In this document: positions 1-9,113 of the stretch, piece after piece
Numbering within the stretch: the stretch's first letter is position 1
Layout of the letters: each line of letters starts with the position of its first letter
Assembly: GCA_973895155.1 (NCBI GenBank)
Contig: OZ316893.1
Span: forward strand, 14,446,001-14,510,000
DNA: 64,000 bases
Source: Marsupella aquatica
Taxonomy: Eukaryota > Marchantiophyta
Reading direction: 5' to 3'
The notes under the pieces: generated by a model
Seen by the model: the letters and a program-made list of their open reading frames with translations, nothing else
The model's database searches: none
Told to the model about the DNA's origin: nothing
Translations under genes and position numbers: made by a program

Positions 1-907
1 ACCTGCCTCCTCTGAGGGGATTTACCCTTGGACTTAGATCTGGATTTAGATCTAAACTGGGTTCTACGGTCCCCAGTTGGTCGCTGCATACTCCTCCCAC
101 GGTTAACATTGAGGGCAGCACCAGATGATGAAGGCTGTGACGTGATGTGCATCTTCTGCTGAAGATCATCACTAAGCAAAGAACTTACCACGTCATTGTA
201 TGAAATGGTATCTCTATCACGATGCAACAACACTCGTGATAGGGACTGGTAAGATGAAGGCAATGAACTAAGAAGCTGCAGAGCCTTCGTCTCATCATTC
301 AAAGTCTCCCCAAGGTTTTCCAAGTCAACGACCATGTCGTTGAAAGCATCCACATGGTCTTGCAACTTCATACCGGATTCCTTCATCCTGAAACTCATCA
401 GTTTGTAGGAAGTGTAGAGCCGGTTCGACAACTCCTTGCGGTGATACTTGCTCTGCAATTCCGCAAACAAGGACATGCAATCCTTATGTGCACCCAACTG
501 CTTAATGATGGGAGGCATGAGATAGAGTGTAACACACCACACTCCCTGCTCCTGCATGCGGTCCCATTGTTTCTCATCAACATCGTCTTCACAAGGGCTC
601 AGCAGTTGGCCCATCCCTGACGCATAGAGCACTCCCTTCACTTGCTTCTCCCATAGCAAGTAATCAGAGCGCCCATCATACTTTGTCACTTCATACTTGG
701 GTCCCCCAAGCTTGAAAGTCCCCATCTTCTTCTTTGGCACTACCGTGAGCTCCGGTAGTAGTACTGCTTCCTCCACCACATGCCGTACCGGTGATGGTAT
801 CGGTGTCACGTGCTCTTTCTCCTGCTCTTCTCTCTGCCCTTGAAACCTCCGCGGTGATCCTCGTGCTTCAAGTTCCACGTCTTCGAAAAACTCCTCCGAA
901 TCACTCA
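1..907 (-). CDS. Ty1/copia retrotransposon gag (5' part of polyprotein, open at window edge)
   Basis: A continuous frame runs on the minus strand from an ATG at 905-907 to base 1 with no stop, about 302 codons. It carries on beyond the window. The product begins with a short acidic head and then a gag domain of the UBN2/DUF4219 type seen in plant copia elements (a W-E-K-Q-V context, then W-x-x-M and L-x-x-L-P-S-S-Y-Q). It ends in a basic Arg/Ser/Lys-rich stretch that would precede the zinc knuckle. Gag would package the element RNA in cytoplasmic particles. A matching primer-binding site and LTR lie upstream in the same orientation, with a leader of about 660 bp. The frame is intact as far as can be seen, so this copy may be fairly young. 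Protease, integrase and RT are not in the window. Confidence 0.85.
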
Positions 908-1571
908 TATGAGAAAATCACAAAAAATGTTGTTTTTCACAACTTCTCAAAAAACTCAAAACTCAACACCGCCGCGTAGCCCACATAGCTAGGAGTCCAA
1001 TACTGAAAACCGAAATCAAAATCAAAATTTGACGGAAAAGTTATTCAAATTTTGGTCGAGGTGGGTAAAACCTTGGAAAACTCCCCCGTTTTGACCACCT
1101 AAGGGAATAACCGAAATACCAAGTACAACCCGTTGTTGGAATTGCGATGTGATTGGTGCGCTACGTTGCCAACTTCAATGGCTTGTCAACAACGAATGTT
1201 GATCAATTGCACTTGGTGCCGTCACCAAGTCCAACAAGGTAATTGATTTTGCTTAGCCTTCCTCTTTGCATCAAAGAGCCAATCCCGGATTCAAAAACAA
1301 TCGTCTTGCCTCAATCTCTCCGTTGAGTCAAAACACTTGACGCTTTTCCCTCCGAGTCGATTGCCAACTTTCTTCACAAAATCCAGAACGACGAAAACTT
1401 AGATCTCTCTGCACCACGAGCTCCGTTCGGCGATTTCTTCACACCGTTAGAAAGCTCTTGCCCTGATCTATCCGTTGAGCCCATAAACTCCAAGTTCCAT
1501 GCGACGGAACTCTGGGAACCGTCATGACCGTCATGAAATCCCATCATGAACACACGTCACCTCCCAAGCAT

Positions 1572-1583
1572 GCTCTGATACCA
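1572..1583 (-). other. Primer-binding site for initiator-Met tRNA (copia element)
   Basis: Read on the minus strand, TGGTATCAGAGC lies two bases after the LTR end. This is the standard plant Ty1/copia primer site, complementary to the 3' end of initiator methionine tRNA. It fixes the element's orientation (minus strand, reading left). Confidence 0.9.
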
Positions 1584-1585
1584 AT

Positions 1586-1988
1586 TGTTGAGCATAGACG
1601 ACGATCGCAACGGCAAGCCCATGAACCATCCAACGCACAATAGTCGACACAAGAGATACGTGGTTCACCTCCTTGAGGCTACGTCCACGGGAACACACAA
1701 GAGAGCTTTACTGAACTCTAAGCCCGTCGGCTATACCGAGTCTCCACAGTGTAAGCTCTCCCTATCTCTCAAGTGGCTCCATAACAATGAGCCTTGGTTC
1801 TTCCTCTCCAAGCACACATGCCTCTTATGATATAGTGTGCAACTTAGTTGTACCTAACCACGTAGTTGTACCTAACCACATAGTTGTACCTAATCACGTA
1901 GTTGTACCTAACCACGTAGTTGTACCAACCCACGTTGTTGTACCAACCACGTCATACCTAACCTAGACGTAAGAGTAAATACCCAACA
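1586..1988 (-). mobile_element. 5' LTR of the Ty1/copia element
   Basis: The ~403-bp segment starts TGTTG and ends CAACA on the minus strand, immediately upstream of the primer-binding site. It is homologous over its R/U5 half to the solo LTR at 31,230-31,574 and to the short LTR at 42,050-42,179, which confirms both ends. A run of short tandem repeats lies in its U3 part (1,843-1,960). The 3' LTR is outside the window, so LTR-LTR divergence cannot be used to date it. Confidence 0.85.
1843..1960. repeat. Tandem repeat of ~19 bp inside the copia LTR U3
   Basis: About six imperfect units with the core CACGTAGTTGTACCTAAC follow one another. They sit in the U3 (promoter/enhancer) part of the LTR and are absent from the two other LTR copies in the window. 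Each unit holds a CACGT-like core, so they could act as repeated enhancer elements; that role is inference. Confidence 0.8.
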
Positions 1989-2000
1989 ATACCCTTATAG

Positions 2001-3230
2001 AGGGTTTTGCACTTGCATAGTTGTGGTTTAGTGAAGTTGTCACTGCACTAAGTACAAAAAGTGCAAAGAAAGTACATTGGTCTTAAACAAGGGGGTTTGC
2101 ACTTCTCGATTTATGGCTTAGTGAAGACCTTGTTGCCGTTATATAATGTGCACAATCGTCCTGAGAAAAGGGGAGAATGGTTTTGCCATAAGGGGTTTGC
2201 ACTTCTATTTGTGTGGTTATTGGACTTCATTGCACTTATGCACAGTGCATACAATGAAAAGTGGTCTTGGAAAATGGAGAAGAATGGTATGCCATGAGGG
2301 TTTTGCACTTCTATATTTATCCTTTAGTGGAGACCTCATTGCACTCATAAAATTGCAAACAAACTGCAAAATGGTCCAGAAGAAAAGGTTTGCCACTACC
2401 ACTAGGGTTTTGCATTTTTGTTGTTTGTTTAGTAAAGACCTGTTTGAGTTTATAAAATGCAAAAGAAAGTGCGAAATGGTCTGTCGTGCGTATACACATC
2501 ATTACACAACATACATCGCATGTCACACATATAGAAACATAAGCACAAACAAACATAAGAGAATGGGGTACAACGAATGTTACAAGTGGAACTCATGTTC
2601 ACACATGTCCAAAACTCACAATAATCTCAATGAAAACAAATCACGATCGACGCCAATCAAGCATCCAATCCCGTTTGAAATGATCACATACAGATATCGA
2701 GCCAACCGCACCTCGCACTCTGAGGAATCCACGTTATGTATACATGAAACTAGCTAGCCACACCATAACCGCCAGAGCTCATGCTCAAAGGTTCAACATC
2801 GAAGAAGTGAGGCCTTTGAGCCACAACAAAGGGAGAACTATCCCTTGCAAATGTGAACTGAATCATATTGGCTCATATAGCACACATACAAAATATATAA
2901 ACTTAGACAACACGATATACTCTAACATTACCTAGAATGGTGTGACGAGTCAGAGAAAAATTGGAAGAATTGTCAGTGAAGGGTTTTGTATTCTATACTT
3001 GTGGTTTAGTGGAGACTAGTGGCACTTATAAAAATGCAACAAAATTGCAAAATGGTCCGAAAGAAAAAGGGAACTAAGTCAGAATGGTCATAAGGGTTTC
3101 ACACTTCTATATTCGTGCTATAGTCGAGACCCTCGTTGTACTTATAAAAATGCAAACAAAGTGCAAAATTGGTCCAACAAAAGGGCCCGCCTTGCAATAA
3201 AGCCAGGATTTGCAGTTATAAAGTGTGCAC
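2001..3230 (+). repeat. Degenerate tandem array (~90-112 bp units) leading into the RPL19 promoter
   Basis: Units start near 2,001, 2,091, 2,191, 2,297, 2,404, then after an interruption at 2,980, 3,092 and 3,204. The shared skeleton is AGGGTTTTGCACTTCTAT, then GTTTAGTGGAGACC, then TTGCACTTATAAAAATGCAA, then GTGCAAAATGGTCC. Most later units contain a TATAAA-like core flanked by TGCAC/GTGCA. The last, partial unit (with TTATAAAGTGTGCAC near 3,215-3,230) lies about 215 bp upstream of the RPL19 start codon. The interruption (about 2,485-2,970) is unrelated sequence. Confidence 0.75.
2485..2970 (-). pseudogene. Insertion in the tandem array with a possible terminal exon fragment
   Basis: This ~480-bp block separates units 5 and 6 of the array. 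On the minus strand a possible last exon runs 2,857-2,750: an acceptor-like ATGATTCAG, then 35 codons ending in a Ser/Gly-rich tail (SSGGYGVAS) and a TAG. I do not recognise the product. The rest of the block has no coding signal. The left edge shares a ~30-base similarity (GTCGTGCG..ATA..CATC..TACACAACA) with 40,219-40,250, which could mark the end of a transposon that carried a gene piece. This is weak evidence. Confidence 0.3.
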
Positions 3231-3318
3231 TTAGGCAGCGGCGACTGTACCACTGTCGATCACTTCGCGATCGTCAAGAACCTAAAACCTATGCATTGTG
3301 TCTAGAACGCATTCTTCA

Positions 3319-3327
3319 AAACCCTAA
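3319..3327 (+). promoter_or_regulatory. Telo-box (AAACCCTAA) in the RPL19 promoter/leader
   Basis: AAACCCTAA lies about 115 bp upstream of the RPL19 start codon. Telo-boxes are a known hallmark of plant ribosomal-protein promoters, where they act with site II elements. A TATA-like TTATAAAG occurs near 3,216. The motif supports the gene call independently of the protein. Confidence 0.65.
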
Positions 3328-3441
3328 CATTCTCCGGTTGCTTCGATCTTTTTGGTGCGAGCTCTTACTTCTACTTCGGCAATCCGACAGATCTCAGGTC
3401 TTTCAGTGTCGTTCACTCGGTTGCAGAGAGATTTGGCGATC

Positions 3442-4161
3442 ATGGTGTCTCTGAAGTTGCAGAAGCGGCTTGCAGCCAGTGTGCTCAAGTGCGGGAGACG
3501 CAAAGTGTGGTTGGATCCGAACGAGGTCAATGAAATCTCCATGGCGAATTCCCGTAAGTTCCTTCATCTCTGCTCTCTCTGATTTCGTCAGCTGAGCGCT
3601 CTCTCTGTGTTCTGGATCGTTGTGCCCTTATTACGTATGCTGGCTGTGTCCTGGTCAGGGCAAAACATCCGGAAGTTGGTGAAGGACGGGTTCGTGATAA
3701 AGAAGCCGCAAAAGATCCACTCCAGAGCTCGTGCTCGAAGGGAGTTGGAGGCCAAGAGGAAAGGGAGGCACTCAGGATATGGTAAGAGGAGGGGAACCCG
3801 GGAGGCTAGGCTCCCCACCAAGGTCTTGTGGCTAAGGAGGATGCGTGTCCTCCGTCGCCTCCTTCGTAAGTATCGCGACGCGAAGAAGATAGATAGGCAT
3901 ATGTACCACTCCATGTATCTGAAGGTTAAGGGTAACGTTTTTAAGAACAAGAGGGTCTTGATGGAAAGCATTCATAAGTCGAAGGCCGAGAAGGCTCGCG
4001 AGAAAACACTGTCAGACCAGTTCGAGGCAAGGCGTGCCAAAAATAAAGCGACCCGTGCGAGGAAATTCGCGAGACGAGAAGAGCGTTTGGCCCAAGGGGT
4101 CGCCGTGACAGCTCCAGATGTTGATACACCTGCAGAGGCGCCCAAGAAGTCGAAGAAGTGA
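3442..4161 (+). CDS. RPL19: 60S ribosomal protein L19 (eL19), two exons
   Basis: Coding exons are 3,442-3,553 and 3,659-4,161 (615 nt, 204 residues), joined over a 105-bp GT-AG intron (CCC|GTAAGT ... TCAG|GG) that splits an Arg codon. The product is a component of the large ribosomal subunit. The start [12 protein letters not shown], the N-terminal [12 protein letters not shown] segment, the basic [14 protein letters not shown] core and the long C-terminal helix with [16 protein letters not shown] are diagnostic for the eL19 family. The C-terminus ends in KKSKK after an acidic/Pro-rich plant-type extension. The length fits plant L19 (about 200-215). The start is set by the conserved N-terminus. 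All conserved blocks are intact, so it is likely functional. A TATA-like motif and telo-box lie upstream. Confidence 0.96.
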
Positions 4162-6241
4162 TCAGTACTGGTCGGGTGCTCAGTTCAAGACTTCAATTTT
4201 GGCTCTCAGAGTCACTTACAATCGTTGGAATGTTTTTTTTCTGTAAATTAGCAGCGATCCCATACCCGGAAGAAACTTTATGTAATGCATTAATGGGTGC
4301 TACGACTATCTGTGTCTCTGTGGTGGAACGACTATTGACGTTGCTGCGAGCTCCTCTCATCAGAGAATGCTGCTCGACACGTTTTGAGAGGGATGTCGAT
4401 GACAAGAGCCTTCACAGGCACAGCGTGCTCCCTTGGTACAGCTCTACGATTATTCTCATAGTATCGTGGCTGTTTGAGTTTTCTGTTTACTGTAAAAATC
4501 TGTATCGCATCTTGACTCTTTCTACCCTCTGAAGGATACTAGCATGAATGAGTCTTAGGTCATTCTTCAGGCGAATGTTGAGCTGTTCATTCAGCCGCCG
4601 GAGGGGCAGCCCAGCACGGTTGCAGAGCGAGAAAACTGGAAAAATCCGCAAGGAAATGATGTATTGAAAATTTGCGGTGGAAAACGACATGAACACGAGG
4701 GCGAAGAATGTCCTGAGTTCGGGAAGTATCTCATTTACGAACTTGTCCAACACGGAATACACAGTATATTTTAGCATGTTACGTTTTTTGTTTCTTTTTT
4801 CAACTAGTTGTGCTCTATCATACCTCGAATCGTACGTCGTTGACGTTACCTTACCTGCCCGAGAACCGGCGGAATCCGTATTTCTATCTCTGACATTGAT
4901 ATGCCGCTTTGCTCTTTTCATCCGAACTTTGAGTTCGAATGATACGAGGAAGTGATTTTCGAAGGTTTTGACAATCTGGTGTTATAGACAATATTTCTAT
5001 CCTTGGGCTTGTGTCATTGATCTATGTCGATGTGTGGATCGAGAGCTTTATTGTCGATGGATTTTAATCTTTTCATCTTTATGTCCTGTTCGAGTTGTCT
5101 CATAGTCTACTGGGTTCAATTTTTCGTGGCGCCTGTCCTGTGACTTTACCGATTTGAAGGAATTAACAACAAGCGCAGTCCTTAGGAGCGCCTTCCTTTT
5201 TCCGTGGAAGGGATTCGAGTCATAACTGTGCAATATAAATGTTCAAAGGCCTTTGGTTTCCTCTGGCCTTCCCCTGCTTGCAAGCTGCAATCACTGGTTT
5301 TAAACCTTTTCACTGATTGCAGTTAGGATGCTTAAAGCAGAGTACAGTATTGTCAAACCAATTTGAGGATTGTAACTGAGTAGAAATTTCCCGATAGGTT
5401 TGACCGTAGCGGGTGGTTTTTGGCTTGGATTCTCGGTAGTTCTTGGGTGCAGGGGTGTATGGGGATAATAGTGTCTCAGTTGAATCAAACGGATGTGATC
5501 TCTCTTGTTGATATCTGTTTTGATTAGCACAGTGGTGTTGGACCAAATTACATTTAGCTTCATGTAGCAGCAGGAGTAGAACTCTTCCCAAAGCCACAAA
5601 ACAGAATCCAAATCTTTAAATTCGATCTAGATTATTCTCATTTGATGCGAGCTTCTGTTGGTGGGTGGGAACTTTTAAAGTAGGTTCTCCCTGATTCTCC
5701 CAGGATCGATAAATACGTAACACAGTTGGAAGTAATTATCTTCGCGGCTTCTCGAATTTGAAGATGACTCACCTTCACCACTGATCGATCCAATCGATAA
5801 GACTGTACTCCATTGGCAAGATTTTGGAGCTACAAGAAGAATAAAAGGGGAGAAAACTTGATTCCGGATTCTTGATATCCTACGATTCACCACATTTTTC
5901 ATATCCTCCTTTATCCTAGGACGACACTTCTACGACGACAGTCCTCCATATCACTAAATCGAATCTTTTTCACCTGGATGGTTCACACCATTTTCCTTTG
6001 CTTTGATACCCAGTCGATCGGTGCAGAGAGGTATGTCTTTCCCGACTTGACTTATATATCGGAACTACGTCTTTAGATTTTCTTCGCGCGCAACCCTGAT
6101 CTCTTTCCAACGGCAGAATGGTTCAGCAGTATGTACAGGTTTTTGTGCTGGACGGATAAATCTTCCTCCGGAAAGCATCGCACTTCTGATGATGTGTGCC
6201 TACTATGACAACGAGAAGTCTTGACCTAATTAGGGGTCGCT
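4162..6241. other. No gene recognised (RPL19 downstream region)
   Basis: About 2.1 kb with only short, unconserved frames. The first few hundred bases include T-rich stretches and TGTAA-type signals suited to the RPL19 3' end. I see no protein similarity, repeat or RNA gene in the remainder. Confidence 0.5.
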
Positions 6242-6733
6242 TTAGAGACTGGACCCCGCAGATGAAGGAGCATGGTTCCCATTAATCACCAAGCTAGCTC
6301 TCGTGGGAGCCGAACTGAGATCCAACATTATAACTGTCTGAGCCTGCCATCGTTGCTTTAGAGCATGCTCCGCGAAAAGGGGCTTGAGAGGTAACCGAGC
6401 CATGGGCACCCGGCTTGCTTTAGAGCATGCTCTCCGAAAGTGGCTTGAGGGGTAACCGAGCCATGGGCACCCGGCTGACTGCTTTTGAAACGATTTCGAG
6501 GAAGCAGCAGCCTCCAACTTCATCTCGACCTCGTCTCCCTCGTCAAGAAAATGCTGCCCGGCGCCTTCAGATTGGTCAGAAGTGGGAAAAGCCACGAGAG
6601 TAAACTTCGTGTTGCTGGCTGTGGTTTGCGCTAATTCTGGCATTGGGGTGATGGATCCTGCTGCAATGTGCACATTCATGACCTCGAGTGGCGCACCCAG
6701 CTTCAAGTGCTGGCCGGATTCAACATCAATCAT
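6242..6733 (-). pseudogene. Fragment of a glycoside hydrolase family 31 (alpha-glucosidase-like) C-terminal region
   Basis: The 163-codon frame on the minus strand opens with VESGQHLKLGAPLEVMNVHI, followed by AGSITPMPE and a FLDEGDEVEM block. These match the C-terminal beta-sandwich region of plant GH31 alpha-glucosidase/alpha-xylosidase proteins (VESG...APLD.INVHV..G...P.Q, then FLDDGEE.EM). The GH31 catalytic (beta/alpha)8 barrel is absent, so the piece cannot be an enzyme alone. After residue ~85 the frame runs through a 62-bp tandem duplication that encodes two copies of a PWLGYP/PMARLP-like stretch, then a short tail. I call it a gene relic. An unseen upstream exon set on the minus strand (above 6,733) is possible but I find no support there. 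Confidence 0.6.
6355..6477. repeat. Direct tandem duplication, ~62-bp unit x2
   Basis: Two adjacent copies (6,355-6,416 and 6,417-6,477) share GCTTTAGAGCATGCTC, GGTAACCGAGCCATGGGCAC and CCGGCT with few differences. The duplication lies inside the GH31-like relic and preserves neither frame nor domain structure. Confidence 0.85.
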
Positions 6734-7825
6734 CTATGCTCTGTAGTCGTGGATCTGTAATCTACATTATCAGTGAAACCATACATAGTATGGGTGAAGT
6801 ATACAGGGTCTTGGAAGGGAAGCTGCTGCTTCTGCAATTGAGGTAGCAGGTGGTGAAGGCCATGCCTGTTGCACGGTCAGCCACGGTGCAGGTCGTTCCC
6901 GGGCAGAAATTGGAGACTTCGTTACATGTCAACCCACAACCCAACTTACGCTGCGATCGAGTGAAACTCTGGACCAGTACTCTTGGATCTTAGGGTGAAG
7001 AAAATCGGAGTACTAACAGCTCCTAGACGAATGTCTGAATACATAGGAAATTCAAAGATGATTCTTTCGTGGGACTTTCAATCCAAGAAATTGTTGCCTA
7101 GCAGAGAATGCTCGCCAATGCTCTACTTCCCCCCAAATTTCTACTCCACAGATCTTCTCATGGATGTTTTCCTCTCGGGCCTGGGTGGGTTGGAGTGGCC
7201 GGGTAAAAAGAGAAATCAATTTTCGATGAATTTGATTGGCCGGAAATACGTCCCCATGCACCCCTGCCTTGGCGATGTCTCGTGGGTACTCTCTAGCCAA
7301 AGAAAGGTAAGGCATGGAAATGCCATCTTGGGAATTTGGTGGATGTCAGACCCCATCCTAGAGGTGAGCACTAGGTAGGCCAGATGGGAAGGCCCTAAGA
7401 CTCTTTCTCATGTTATTGCTCCTTCTAGACTTCATTTAACAGCTCCTCGGACAAGCAGATATTTTATTAGTCAGACACAAATTTTTTAATAACTATATAC
7501 TCACTAGCCAAATTCCCATGCATTGCACTAGCTATTGCAAGAAACAAACTAAGAGGCAAATACTCTAAGCTTTTTGGATGTAGATTTTTAAGATGCCAGA
7601 ACAATGTGGGTTCTTTGACAAGGCAATGATCCAACCCAATCGTTGCTTGTGTTACACTCTTACATCCTCTCAGTTGCCTAGAAGGAGGCAAAGCACCACA
7701 AACATCCTTTCTAATCTTCTTCTGACACTGAAGTTGACACGAAGCAGGACAGGTTGAGTTTCAAACATCACAAAGTTGCTCTCCGTGTCATCTTGGTGAT
7801 TTAAGTCAATGTACTTCTTTCATTG
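6734..7825. other. No gene recognised
   Basis: Short frames only (for example a Cys-rich 60-codon minus-strand frame at 6,762-6,944 that I cannot place). No splice-consistent model or family match was found. Confidence 0.4.
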
Positions 7826-8479
7826 TTGCATAGCCCAAATGTATTGACATTGCACAAGTATCATTGCGACCATGTTCTCATTGTGGTCATGTTGTTGACC
7901 TTGTGGCCATGTTATTGTTGCAAAAATGTTGTTTTCAAGGTGTGGAGGAAACTGTAATGCTTAAACGAGTGCACAAAGTCTGTTATGAACAGTGCTGTCA
8001 ATGTGTCCACATCGTCTGTTCATACGGAAGACGGTCAAATTGAAAGATTGTGCACTATGATGATAGCTCAAAGAGAAGCATGGTCTTTGCATCTCTATTA
8101 CAAGCGGTCGGAATGGAAGATTTGCACGGAGAGGATAGTCGAGAGAGAAGTTTACTCAACAGCATGAAAGGATTGCTTTCTCAACATTTCTGAAAAATTT
8201 AGGTTGGTTGTGTCTCTTGTTGAGAACATCTCCCCATTGTTTCAAACAACATCCCAAACATGTCCCACTTGAGCGTTTCTATGTGGGTTGTCTCCTAAGG
8301 AATACTTGCAAAAGCTTTTCCCGTCTGTAAGGAATCTGACTTGTAAGGAGTGCAAGTGAGCGTTTGAACAGAGTTCATTAACCTGATCAATTACCAGTCA
8401 CTCATATCAGTGCAGCTCACTGGCCTTGCCGAATCAAGCATCCTTCTGGCCGTCTTGCCTTTTTGTTTCTTTTACCGTT

Positions 8480-8765
8480 TGGCCTCACCGGGCTGAAAAT
8501 TTTCCACTTCAGCTGACTTCGCGGAGTCACTTTTTCTCTTGATGGGTTTACTGAGTTGGAAATTTTCCATCAGCTCACCCCACTGAGCCACTTTTTCTCT
8601 CCATGACCTCATCGAGTTGGAAAATTTTCCACTCGACTGGCCTCACTGAGTCACTTGGCATTCGGCGGCCTTGCTGAGTGAAACTTTAGAGGGAAAAATC
8701 CACTCAGCTACCCTTGTAGAGTCAATTTTTCAACTCAACAGCCCGGCCAAGTCATCTTGGCGGGC
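8480..8765. repeat. Imperfect tandem repeats (~65-70 bp) with GAGTCACTT / AAAATTTTCCACT motifs
   Basis: Three to four degenerate units alternate the motifs CCTCACCGAGTTGGAAAA, TTTTCCACTCAGC and GAGTCACTTTTTCTC. The block lies downstream of dioxygenase gene A (gene on minus strand) and is absent from the other duplicate, so it expanded or was lost after the duplication. Confidence 0.6.
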
Positions 8766-9113
8766 CTGGCTAAGTGGACAATAAGCATGACTGATACTTG
8801 ACACAGAGGACTGATAACTCGGAGTGAGTGTGGATGGCACAAAGCTTTGAAAGGTTGAAAAGAATTTCATTTTATTAACAGTTCTTCTCTTAACTGACAT
8901 ATCCGATTTCCGTGTTATTTATAAAGTTGGTGCCAATATGAGTATTTCGCACATATTAGCTCCTGCTTCACGGCTATGTCAGCTCCTTATTCATGGCTGA
9001 TCTGTTGTCATTTCTACTACCGTATTGTTTTGCAATACTGTTGTATCGAATTACATTCTCTAGCTCGAGAGAGCAGTTTGATGACAAAGACGTCGCTATG
9101 AAGATCTCGAACA

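Noticed and set aside
2001-3230. CRISPR-like array
   Set aside because: Units are degenerate, contiguous and variable in length with no unique spacers; the window is plant nuclear DNA.
3607-3971. Minus-strand 127-codon frame across RPL19 exon 2
   Set aside because: Antisense shadow of the strongly conserved RPL19 exon.
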